This document shows, piece by piece, positions 1 to 7,131 of a stretch of DNA of 32,137 nt. The position numbers and the translations under genes are program-made. How positions within the stretch are numbered: the stretch's first letter is position 1; every line of letters begins with the position of its first letter. Location: assembly GCA_965369375.1 (NCBI GenBank), contig CBDUQN010000029.1, forward strand, positions 1 to 32,137, read 5' to 3'. The DNA is from CBDUQN01 sp965369375 (GTDB lineage Bacteria > Krumholzibacteriota > Krumholzibacteriia > Krumholzibacteriales > Krumholzibacteriaceae). The notes beneath the pieces are model-generated. The model did not search any database. It was not told the origin of the DNA and worked only from the letters and a program-made list of their open reading frames with translations.

Positions 1-23
1 GGCGGATTATACGAGGTCGGAAG

Positions 24-43
24 CCACGGGCTTTAGCCCGTGG
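24..43. repeat. Perfect palindrome, REP-like or IS200/IS605-end-like hairpin
   Basis: An 8-bp stem CCACGGGC/GCCCGTGG closes on a TTTA loop, and the next base pair (T/A) also matches. Hairpins of the type CGGGCTTTAGCCCG are common at IS200/IS605-family ends and in dispersed REP elements. No transposase or TnpB lies in the window, so only the hairpin itself is seen. It sits about 65 bp upstream of the decarboxylase gene. It has no T-run after it, so it is unlikely to be an intrinsic terminator on the plus strand. Confidence 0.5.
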
Positions 44-108
44 AGTTCGTTCATTGAGGCATTACAAGTAGGTAAATAACAGGAAGAATACCGATCGGAG
101 GTTGGGAA

Positions 109-1554
109 GTGGATTCTTCGATTTTTCGTAAATACGGCCACGAACTCGTCGATTGGGCCGCTGATTACATGGACAACGTGGAAGCATACCCGGTGATGCC
201 GCGCGTGAAACCGGGAGACGTGAGGGACAGGCTGCCCGAAAATCCGCCGTTGAAGGGAGAATCAATGGATGATATCATTTCCGATTTCAAATCGATTCTT
301 CTGCCCGGTATCACGCATTGGAATCATCCCCGCTTTTTCGCGTACTTTCCTGCAAACAACAGCGGCCCCTCGATTCTCGCCGAGCTTCTCTCGGCGACAC
401 TCGGGATCAACGCGATGATGTGGCAGACTTCGCCCGCCGCGACCGAGCTCGAGGAACTCGTAATGGATTGGCTCGCTCGGATGCTCGAGCTGCCGGACGG
501 GTTCAAGGGTGTGATACATGACACCGCTTCGACGGCCACACTGTGTGCCCTGCTGTGTGCACGGGAGAGGGGATCGGGATACAAGATCAATACGAGCGGC
601 TTTGACCGTTATACGGGTATCCATTCGTTGCGGATCTATACCTCGACCGAGGCACATTCTTCTGTGGAAAAGGGTGTGCGTATCGCCGGATTCGGTGCTG
701 ACAACCTCGTGAAGATCGCCGTCGATTCGGGCTTTGCCATGGATCCGGGAGACCTCGAAAAAAAGATCGAGGCCGATGTCTCGAACGGACTGCGCCCCTG
801 CTGCATATGCGCCACCGTCGGCACGACCTCATCGACGGCGAACGATCCCCTGAGGCCGATCGGCGAGATTTCCCGGCGGCATGGACTCTGGCTGCATGTT
901 GATGCGGCGATGGCGGGAAGCGCGGGGATCCTGCCCGAGAAGCGTGCGATACTCGACGGCATGGAACATGTGGATTCTTTCGTCTTCAATCCACATAAAT
1001 GGCTCTTCACCAATTTCGACTGCTCCGCCTTTTTCTGCCGGCACCCGGATATACTCACATCCGTCTTCTCCATACAACCGGAATATCTCAAGACCGGCAG
1101 GGACAGGGAGGTCACGAACTTCAGGGACTGGGGGATACAGCTCGGTCGGCGTTTCCGCGCTCTGAAGCTATGGTTCGTCATCCGCCATTACGGTGTGGAG
1201 GGGCTGCGTGACAGGCTGAGGGCTCACCTGGCGATGACCGAGGAGTTCGCATCCTGGGTGCAGGAGAGCGCGTACTTCGAGCTTATGGCGCCCGTTGCGC
1301 TCACCGCCGTCTGTTTCCGGTTTCGACCGCCGGATGCGGACCTGCCGGAGTCTACGCTGGAAGAGATCAACAGCGAGCTGATGGACGAAGTCAACCGATC
1401 GGGACGCATCTATATCACGCATACACGGCTGCGGGATCGATTCTGTCTGCGCCTTAATGTCGGGCAAACGAGAACGGAGATGGTGCATGTAGAGGAGGCA
1501 TGGAACGTACTCAACGAGACCCGTCTCGTAAAGCAGTGGCGCCAGAATCGGTGA
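109..1554 (+). CDS. Aromatic-L-amino-acid decarboxylase family protein (group II, PLP-dependent)
   Basis: Pyridoxal-phosphate decarboxylase of the DOPA/tyrosine/tryptophan decarboxylase family, converting an aromatic amino acid to the amine plus CO2 in the cytoplasm. The length (481 aa) is the same as animal DDC, and the N-terminus carries the family pattern PGITHWNHPRFFAYFP. Key residues seen: His183 (EAHSS, stacks on PLP), Asp265 (HVDAA, binds the pyridine nitrogen) and Lys297 in NPHKW (Schiff-base lysine). Tyr326 in PEYLK lies 29 residues after the lysine, the spacing of human DDC Tyr332, which favours decarboxylation over the aldehyde-forming reaction. The LGRRFRALKLWFV segment is also typical. 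The start is GTG with GGAGG at 97-101, seven bases upstream. The gene stands alone, and its stop codon lies inside the tandem repeat at 1545-1649. The substrate cannot be fixed from sequence alone. Confidence 0.93.
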   Translation: MDSSIFRKYGHELVDWAADYMDNVEAYPVMPRVKPGDVRDRLPENPPLKGESMDDIISDFKSILLPGITHWNHPRFFAYFPANNSGPSILAELLSATLGINAMMWQTSPAATELEELVMDWLARMLELPDGFKGVIHDTASTATLCALLCARERGSGYKINTSGFDRYTGIHSLRIYTSTEAHSSVEKGVRIAGFGADNLVKIAVDSGFAMDPGDLEKKIEADVSNGLRPCCICATVGTTSSTANDPLRPIGEISRRHGLWLHVDAAMAGSAGILPEKRAILDGMEHVDSFVFNPHKWLFTNFDCSAFFCRHPDILTSVFSIQPEYLKTGRDREVTNFRDWGIQLGRRFRALKLWFVIRHYGVEGLRDRLRAHLAMTEEFASWVQESAYFELMAPVALTAVCFRFRPPDADLPESTLEEINSELMDEVNRSGRIYITHTRLRDRFCLRLNVGQTRTEMVHVEEAWNVLNETRLVKQWRQNR

Positions 1555-1649
1555 AAAAGGAATCGGTGAAAAAGAATGTGTTTGCATCGTCTAAACGAGG
1601 AATCGGTGAAAAGGAATCGGTGAAAAAGAATGTGTTTGCAGCGTCTAAA
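1545..1649. repeat. Nested tandem duplication of about 51 bp across the decarboxylase stop codon
   Basis: Copy 1 is 1545-1595 and copy 2 is 1600-1649. They differ by one A in a poly-A run and one T/G change. Each copy contains two shorter GAATCGGTGAAAA units (starting at 1545, 1560, 1600 and 1614), followed by AGAATGTGTTTGCA and CGTCTAAA. The first unit supplies the last codons and the TGA stop (1552-1554) of the decarboxylase. The near identity suggests a recent duplication or slippage. The second copy runs into the TATAAT at 1655, so the repeat may form part of the promoter region of the next operon. Confidence 0.85.
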
Positions 1650-1654
1650 TATTG

Positions 1655-1660
1655 TATAAT
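1655..1660 (+). promoter_or_regulatory. Consensus -10 box for the secreted-protein operon
   Basis: TATAAT lies 42 bp before the lipoprotein start. No good -35 exists at 16-18 bp; GTGTTT at 1632-1637 has the right spacing (17 bp) but matches poorly. The assignment rests on the perfect -10 and its position between genes. Confidence 0.35.
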
Positions 1661-1701
1661 TAAAGCGAGACCCCGGGGACGATTTCATGGGGAGGCAAGC
1701 C

Positions 1702-2580
1702 ATGAAAAATATTTTCATATTTTCATTGCTCATCGTCTTTTCGGTGTTCCTTCAGGGATGCTCGGATAATTCAATGCCTTACAATACATTTTCCTCCAAC
1801 GGCGATCCGGGCGCGGACGTTGTAATCGTCGATGATCTCTCCGAGGACATCGAGATACGGTGCGGACAGACCGTTCTCGTAGAATCCGAAGATCTCGAGA
1901 TCTACTTTTCGGACGTGCTGCTCGAATGCAGATGCCCGTCGAATGTCGTATGCGTGTGGGAAGGACAGGCCGAGATAGAGATGTGGTTTACCAGACCGGA
2001 TGTTCTTCCCGATGTCGCCATAGCGGTGATTCGACCCGGCAGGAATCCCGGCCGGTATCCGCATTATGAATCGTATGCTCTCGATTACAGGATAGTGCTC
2101 GAGAGTCTCGTCCCCTATCCGAAGGCCGGTCGCCATTTCGGAAAAGGGAAATATATCGCCACCATCGGAACCGAGAAGCTGCCGCCCGGAGGCGAATATG
2201 ATCCCGTCATATTCACCTGGGCCTTTCCCATCTCTCTTCAGATCGATCCCGTAGAGGTTATCGACGGTACGGTAACGGACGACACGCTCACGCTGAGCGT
2301 CAGGCACTCCGGCGGATGCGGCGATCACAGCTTCAAGTTTTTCGCGAGACCGTGTTTTTTGGAATCATACCCTGTGCAGATCAACTGCTACCTGCAGCAC
2401 ATCGATCACGGCGATCCGTGCGACGCCATTGTAGGAAACGAGGCTTCATTCGACATCAGACCGATCGCTGAATCGTACTACGAAGGATATTCCGCATACG
2501 ACGATATCATTTTGAATATATACGGATATTTCACGGACCAGCACGGAGAGAAGATCCAGGTAATCTATTCACCGCAATAG
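1702..2580 (+). CDS. Lipoprotein of unknown function
   Basis: Exported lipoprotein of 292 aa. The signal peptide is KN plus a hydrophobic stretch ending in the lipobox FLQGC, with the lipidated Cys at position 20 followed by SDNS. A Ser at +2 is compatible with outer-membrane retention by the E. coli rule. ATG 1702 is preferred over ATG 1687 because GGGGAGG at 1689-1695 is spaced six bases from it. Two motif regions stand out: CRCPSNVVCVWEGQAEI near residues 70-90, a pattern I recognise in many small bacterial lipoproteins, and HSGGCGDHSFKFF with ESYPVQ and GDPC further on. I do not know a function for either. It is the first gene of a run of three exported proteins (gaps of 27 and 11 bp), probably one transcript. 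Confidence 0.85.
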   Translation: MKNIFIFSLLIVFSVFLQGCSDNSMPYNTFSSNGDPGADVVIVDDLSEDIEIRCGQTVLVESEDLEIYFSDVLLECRCPSNVVCVWEGQAEIEMWFTRPDVLPDVAIAVIRPGRNPGRYPHYESYALDYRIVLESLVPYPKAGRHFGKGKYIATIGTEKLPPGGEYDPVIFTWAFPISLQIDPVEVIDGTVTDDTLTLSVRHSGGCGDHSFKFFARPCFLESYPVQINCYLQHIDHGDPCDAIVGNEASFDIRPIAESYYEGYSAYDDIILNIYGYFTDQHGEKIQVIYSPQ

Positions 2581-2607
2581 AAAGAGCGATTTACACAATC
2601 GATCCCG

Positions 2608-3330
2608 ATGATAAAGGAAAATACCAAACCTCTCATACGGGCAATTCCGCTCATTGCCGTTCTCCTGTGCATTTCGATGCCTTCTATCGCCGACATCCAT
2701 ATCGTGAAGCGGATCAGGCGTTTTTCCGAGCAGTCTTCGGAAACGATCTCGTACACCGTCGATACATGGATCGCACATGACAGGGAGTATCGAGCGGACA
2801 ACCACCAAGTACGCATCAAGCGATACGACCTGAACAGGCACTGGTATATAGACAATAGAACGAAAACCTTTGTCGAGCGGTTTCTCGTTGAATCCGCCGA
2901 GCAGGAAAGGCAGGAGGATCTCCACAACGAGGGTTTTATCTACGAGCCCGAATACGACTGGGAAATAAGAGAAGGGGGCAAGGCGAAGGTGATAGGCGGG
3001 ATCCAATGCAAACAGTTCATACTTGACGGCGACGCCGATTTCGCCGAGAAGGTGATCGAGCTCTGGGTTGCCGATAGTCTTCCCGTCGGTGAGCAGTACC
3101 GGGAGGCGCTCCTCGGACATTTCGCACAATCCGAAACGCACTCGATCATGGCGATGTTTCCGCAGCTGCGAGGCTCTTTCATCGTTTCTGAAAGGACAAC
3201 GACAAAGTTACCTGTCATTGCACGTTTTTCGGTTGAATCGAAAATCGTCTACCTCGAGGAGGCGGCTCCGCCTCCTCGTATCTATGAACTACCCAAGGAC
3301 GTGCAGAGAGCTCTCACACGGGATTACTGA
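2608..3330 (+). CDS. Secreted protein of unknown function (possibly DUF4412-like)
   Basis: A protein of 240 aa with a Sec signal peptide (hydrophobic residues 12-27, likely cleavage after SIA at residue 28). The mature part is rich in aromatic and charged residues and contains GGIQCKQFIL followed by VIELWVADSLPVG. This G-x-x-C-K-x-(F/Y) then W-x-(T/A)-(D/x) arrangement recalls DUF4412-type periplasmic domains. The resemblance is weak and I would not assign a function. There is no clear ribosome-binding site before ATG 2608, so translation may depend on coupling with the upstream lipoprotein gene. The downstream protease starts 11 bp after the stop. Confidence 0.75.
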   Translation: MIKENTKPLIRAIPLIAVLLCISMPSIADIHIVKRIRRFSEQSSETISYTVDTWIAHDREYRADNHQVRIKRYDLNRHWYIDNRTKTFVERFLVESAEQERQEDLHNEGFIYEPEYDWEIREGGKAKVIGGIQCKQFILDGDADFAEKVIELWVADSLPVGEQYREALLGHFAQSETHSIMAMFPQLRGSFIVSERTTTKLPVIARFSVESKIVYLEEAAPPPRIYELPKDVQRALTRDY

Positions 3331-3341
3331 GCGGGAGACCG

Positions 3342-4904
3342 ATGTCATTAAAGCACTCGATACGCATGCTCATCTCTGCAATCGCGCTCCTCTATTCAGC
3401 GGCTGCAGCCGGTGACGGCGATGAAATGCACCCTGTAATGAGAATGGAACTCTTCAGACTCCGGGAGACGCGGAACATCCTCGGGCAATATGCGGACAGG
3501 GTATGGCCGGGATGGGAGGGTTTCGACGAGGTTCCCTTTCTCTTCGCTTACGAGAACGGTGTGCGCATGCTCGTCGGGCATCCCGCGCCGCCGCCTGAAT
3601 TCGAAATCGTGGAAGGAGCAGAGATAGAGGGCAAGCAGGTATTCGTCGACCGGTCTCGTGAGATCGAGATCGAGATGGCATGGCCCATGGAAATCGGCGG
3701 AGGCGTGAGCAGTCTCGGGACATACGAAGGGAAGACCGTCCGCATCATTTCGATCAATCCCCGATCCTACCTTCCTACAGAGGAAGGTAGCGATCCGACC
3801 TCAAGTCCCCGGTATTCGAGCGAAAATGCGATCCTGCTGTACATTCACGAGCTCTTCCATGTTTTTCAGCTTTCCTTCTACGAGTTCAAGTACGGAAACC
3901 TGCAATATAATCCCGATGTCAATTATGCCGTCTACTCCGAAATCGAGGGACGGGCGCTTCTCGCTGCTTTCCAAGAGAAAGATGCACCCGCCGCGAGGGA
4001 CTACCTCGAGGATTTCATCGTTGCAAGGAAACTGAAATTCAGAAGCATGGCCGAGACGGAACGGCGCCAGGAACTCTCCGAGGATATCAACGAGGGGACT
4101 GCCCGCTACGCCGAATATGCAGTCCTCCGGAATATCGAGAGGGGATACTCGCCGGTGATAACGGAGCGAGACGATCCATATTTCCACCAGTTTGACAGTC
4201 TCGGGTACTATTTCGAGCGCAGGCTGCAGCAATTTACCTACTATATCGACCAGACCCTCTCGAGCAAGATGAAATGCTATTATTACGGTTGTTTTCAGGC
4301 ATTGCTTCTCGACAGGTTTGTTGATGGGTGGAAGGAGGCTATCGGCCGGAATAACGGCTCCATGTTTGCTCTGATCGATGATTTTTTCGCTATGAATGAC
4401 GAAGAGGAAAAGGCGGTGGCGGCGCGGCTCGGTGACCGGTACGGCTACGATTCTCTCGTTCTCAAGCACGGCCCGGTGATCGAGGAGAGAGACAGAGCGT
4501 TCGAGGAGTACAATGCCCAGGAGGGGACTGCCTTTATTGTAAGCTTCGAGCCGATTTTGGAATTCCCGTTGCCACGTATGGATGAAAAAACGAAGAAGTA
4601 TACGATCGGCTACCGGTCCGTTTATCCTGAGGGGATAAGCGCTATAGAGATCCGGGAGGTCTCGCTCGAAGGAAAAGGCAAGCCGCTTCTTGTCGATCAG
4701 ATATACTATCTCAAGTTAGTCGATACGGATAATCGAGGATATGAGATCGATTATTCGAGAAGAGAGAATGATATTTACTACGACGCTACGGTGAATACGA
4801 GCGGATTCACCTTGAAAGCTCCAAAGATCAAGGTCAGAGAGCGGGGAAAGAGGATTAAATTCATAGTTCTTTCAAAGGTTAGTGAGAGAGGGGAGGGAGG
4901 ATGA
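3342..4904 (+). CDS. Secreted zinc metallopeptidase, gluzincin type, family unassigned
   Basis: A protein of 520 aa. The signal peptide is at residues 1-23 (hydrophobic stretch, then SAAAAGDGDE). HELFH at residues 169-173 is an HExxH zinc site in a hydrophobic helix (LLYIHELFHVFQ). NEGTARYAEY at 250-259 gives Glu251 as the probable third ligand, which defines a gluzincin arrangement. The HELFH/NEGTARY combination fits an active periplasmic or surface peptidase, but I cannot name the MEROPS family. Residues from about 400 to the end look like a beta-rich appended domain. ATG 3342 has GGGAG five bases upstream. It is last in the run of exported proteins, and its stop faces a minus-strand radical SAM gene 50 bp away with no convincing terminator between. 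Confidence 0.82.
   Translation: MSLKHSIRMLISAIALLYSAAAAGDGDEMHPVMRMELFRLRETRNILGQYADRVWPGWEGFDEVPFLFAYENGVRMLVGHPAPPPEFEIVEGAEIEGKQVFVDRSREIEIEMAWPMEIGGGVSSLGTYEGKTVRIISINPRSYLPTEEGSDPTSSPRYSSENAILLYIHELFHVFQLSFYEFKYGNLQYNPDVNYAVYSEIEGRALLAAFQEKDAPAARDYLEDFIVARKLKFRSMAETERRQELSEDINEGTARYAEYAVLRNIERGYSPVITERDDPYFHQFDSLGYYFERRLQQFTYYIDQTLSSKMKCYYYGCFQALLLDRFVDGWKEAIGRNNGSMFALIDDFFAMNDEEEKAVAARLGDRYGYDSLVLKHGPVIEERDRAFEEYNAQEGTAFIVSFEPILEFPLPRMDEKTKKYTIGYRSVYPEGISAIEIREVSLEGKGKPLLVDQIYYLKLVDTDNRGYEIDYSRRENDIYYDATVNTSGFTLKAPKIKVRERGKRIKFIVLSKVSERGEGG
3767..3790. repeat. Intragenic perfect 10-bp inverted repeat
   Basis: CTACCTTCCT and AGGAAGGTAG flank a four-base ACAG loop inside the metallopeptidase gene, just upstream of the region encoding HELFH. 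It encodes part of the segment SYLPTEEGSD. It has no T-run after it, so it is not a typical terminator. It may be a chance feature, an RNA structure slowing translation or a palindromic insertion. Confidence 0.6.
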
Positions 4905-4954
4905 TCGGATCGGCGGTTGCCGAACCGGTTGTTCTTACCTTCCGGCCGGGGGGC

Positions 4955-5803
4955 TCAATCATCGAAGCCCTCGAATTGCCGATCCTTGTACGCGTCGCAG
5001 CGGGAGCAAAGCATGATTTTTTCACGTTCCCCCCGTGACAGGAAATCGGCGTAACGAAGCCGGGCCTCACCGTTCCAGATTTCGAGAACGCTCTCCTCGG
5101 TGACATCACCGATAACCGCTCTCCCCGCAATATCCCAGCAGCAGAGAACGGCCCGCCCATCGGAGTAGAAGAACATCTCCTCTCTCATTTTGAGGCAGGG
5201 CTTGCGAACCATCGTCACGCCGTCATCCCAGGGCCAGTTGTAGAGGGGGACGATAAGCGTTCGGTCGGCCCGCCCGCTCCAGTACTCTATGAACGGCTTC
5301 TGTTCATCCTTGTTGATATCCATGTCTATCATGCGCACTTCCGTTACGACGCTGCTGTGATTTCCCGAGGCCCTCTCGATGAATCGGTTGATATTACCGA
5401 CAACGCGGTTGTAATCCAATCCGACGCGGCACTTCCCGTAGGTGCTTTTCGAGAATGCATCGACGCTGAAACGGATGAGATCCACTCCTGCCTCCAGCAG
5501 ATCGACTGCTTTCCGGTCATCGAGGAGGCTGCCGTTTGTGTTTATCTCGACACGAGCGGTACGATCTTTCTTGATATACGAAATGATCGTGGGGAGGCGT
5601 TTGTCGATCAGTGCTTCGTTCTGAAGGAATGGGCGATACGTGATTCCCAGTTCCCTCGTTTCGTCTATGATCTTTTTCCAGATCGATTCCGGCATAAGAA
5701 CCGGTTTTCTATCGATTTTGCGCTGCGGGCAAAAGGGGCACTTCGCGTCGCATCCGATCACCGTCTCGAGCTGTATATACCGTGGCTGGCTGAGGACTTT
5801 CAA
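4955..5803 (-). CDS. Radical SAM/SPASM-domain protein
   Basis: A protein of 282 aa. CDAKCPFC (Cys18, Cys22, Cys25) is the CxxxCxxC motif that binds the [4Fe-4S] cluster for S-adenosylmethionine cleavage. The partial barrel follows (EINTNGSLL, RFSVDAF). A C-terminal SPASM-like region with extra cysteines (PCLKM, VLCCWD, LCSRCDAY) probably holds an auxiliary cluster. The start is TTG at 5803, with GAGGGAG about eight bases upstream. No ATG or GTG start is available nearby. It follows waaA with a 17-bp gap on the same strand, so it probably belongs to the LPS operon and may modify a sugar or lipid part of the envelope. That role is inferred from position only; SPASM proteins also modify peptides. 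Confidence 0.85.
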   Translation of the reverse strand: MKVLSQPRYIQLETVIGCDAKCPFCPQRKIDRKPVLMPESIWKKIIDETRELGITYRPFLQNEALIDKRLPTIISYIKKDRTARVEINTNGSLLDDRKAVDLLEAGVDLIRFSVDAFSKSTYGKCRVGLDYNRVVGNINRFIERASGNHSSVVTEVRMIDMDINKDEQKPFIEYWSGRADRTLIVPLYNWPWDDGVTMVRKPCLKMREEMFFYSDGRAVLCCWDIAGRAVIGDVTEESVLEIWNGEARLRYADFLSRGEREKIMLCSRCDAYKDRQFEGFDD

Positions 5804-5820
5804 TGCACTCTCCCTCTTTA

Positions 5821-7131
5821 TCAGTGTAGCTGAAGGTATTTTTCAATCAAATCTACGCAAAAGCGCGCGGCTCCGCAACGCTTTCGTATGAATCGCGCGC
5901 CGTTTTCTCCGAGGGCTTGAAGGAGAGCGCGGTCACTCAGCAAGCGATCCACCGCTTTTTCAAAATCGCGATCCGTGTGCAGAATCGTACCGACCTCGAT
6001 GTCGACCAGCTTACGTGCCTCGTGTGAATTATCTATGCGGGGACCGAAGAGAACGGGTAGTCCGAGAACGGCCGGCTCCATGACATTGTGTACCCCCGTC
6101 GAAAAGCTGCCGCCGACATAGGCGATTTTTCCCGTTCTGTAGAGCTCGGCCAGGTACCCCACGCCATCCGCGACGACTACGGGTTCTGAACAACTCTCCG
6201 CGCGCTCGAGTTTCGACAGGAGCCGGAATGCAAGGCCCTGCGCCCCGAGAGCCTTTTTGATTTCATCGAGACGCTCGTCGGTCGGTTCGTGCGGCACGAG
6301 GATGAGGCCCGTCCCGGGATGTTTCCCGAGAATCTGCTTGAAACCCGGTATGACAATAGCCTCATCGCCCGGCCAGGTGCTTCCCGCGATGATAAACGGC
6401 CGGCTGTCGGTGACAAGCGCTTCGGGCAGCTTCACCGTCGATGTATCGATTCTGCGGCATACCTGGTCGTATCTCGTGTCACCGGCTGTAATTATCTCGA
6501 CATCGCCGGATGAGCCATCCGAGAACCGCCCGGCATCCTCGTCCGATATCGCCGCTATCGCCGTCAATCTCGAGTATATGTGGCCGTAAAATCTCCGTGC
6601 GATCCGGGAGAGCCGCTTCGAACGGGGAGCGAGTGTTCCGGAGACGAGGATCTGGGGTATTCCGCGTTCGGCGGCTTCGCAAATCAGATTCGGCCAGAGA
6701 TCGAATTTTACATACACGATCATGTCCGGATTCAAGGTATCGAGGCAAAAGCGCGCGTTCCCGATGGTATCGATAGGGAGATAATCGATGAATTTGACGG
6801 CCGTGTTCCGCTTCGACCGGTCGAATCGCTTGAAATAGTTCATGCCGGAGGGTGAGTAAAAGGTCAGCGCGAGGTTGCATCCAGGACCGATGCGGTCGGT
6901 GAGCAAATCCATGACCGGCTTCGCCTGCTCGAATTCACCGACGGAGGAGACGTGGAACCACACGGTGGGTCCGGGAGCATCGAGACGTGGCGTGGCATCG
7001 AACCATCGTTCCCGATAACCCTTTCTTCCCCTGAGACCCTCGGCTATTTTTTCGCTGAACGGGGAGGCGATACGAGCACCGAGGGCTGCAAGGGGAAGGA
7101 GGAGGTTGTAAACAGCTCTCTCGAAAATCAC
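5821..7131 (-). CDS. waaA: 3-deoxy-D-manno-octulosonic acid (Kdo) transferase
   Basis: A GT-B glycosyltransferase of 436 aa that transfers Kdo from CMP-Kdo to lipid A precursor at the inner membrane. The N-terminal hydrophobic anchor (VYNLLLPLAALGARI) is followed by the family signature GRKGYRERW. HVSSVGEFEQA carries the catalytic-base position (Glu66). Further on are DLWPNLICEAAERGIPQILVSG and a nucleotide-binding part with AYVGGSF, HNVMEPA and LPVLFGPR. The start is GTG at 7131, overlapping the waaF stop by four bases (GTGA) with GGAG six bases upstream. The open frame continues upstream to 7626, but that stretch is antiparallel noise within waaF. Asp144 stands where most relatives have Glu in the (E/x)-L-W-P-N motif. 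Identity is firm; the number of Kdo residues added cannot be read. Confidence 0.93.
   Translation of the reverse strand: MIFERAVYNLLLPLAALGARIASPFSEKIAEGLRGRKGYRERWFDATPRLDAPGPTVWFHVSSVGEFEQAKPVMDLLTDRIGPGCNLALTFYSPSGMNYFKRFDRSKRNTAVKFIDYLPIDTIGNARFCLDTLNPDMIVYVKFDLWPNLICEAAERGIPQILVSGTLAPRSKRLSRIARRFYGHIYSRLTAIAAISDEDAGRFSDGSSGDVEIITAGDTRYDQVCRRIDTSTVKLPEALVTDSRPFIIAGSTWPGDEAIVIPGFKQILGKHPGTGLILVPHEPTDERLDEIKKALGAQGLAFRLLSKLERAESCSEPVVVADGVGYLAELYRTGKIAYVGGSFSTGVHNVMEPAVLGLPVLFGPRIDNSHEARKLVDIEVGTILHTDRDFEKAVDRLLSDRALLQALGENGARFIRKRCGAARFCVDLIEKYLQLH

Noticed and set aside
109..1554. Aldehyde synthase instead of decarboxylase, because of Phe in NFRDW
   Set aside because: The position that decides this is the Tyr 29 residues after the PLP lysine (Tyr326 here), which is conserved; the Phe lies further along the loop.
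1545..1649. ECF-type promoters (GGAAT with CGTCTAAA) in the tandem repeat
   Set aside because: The spacing between GGAAT and CGTC is about 23-24 bp, well above the 16-17 bp used by ECF sigma factors.
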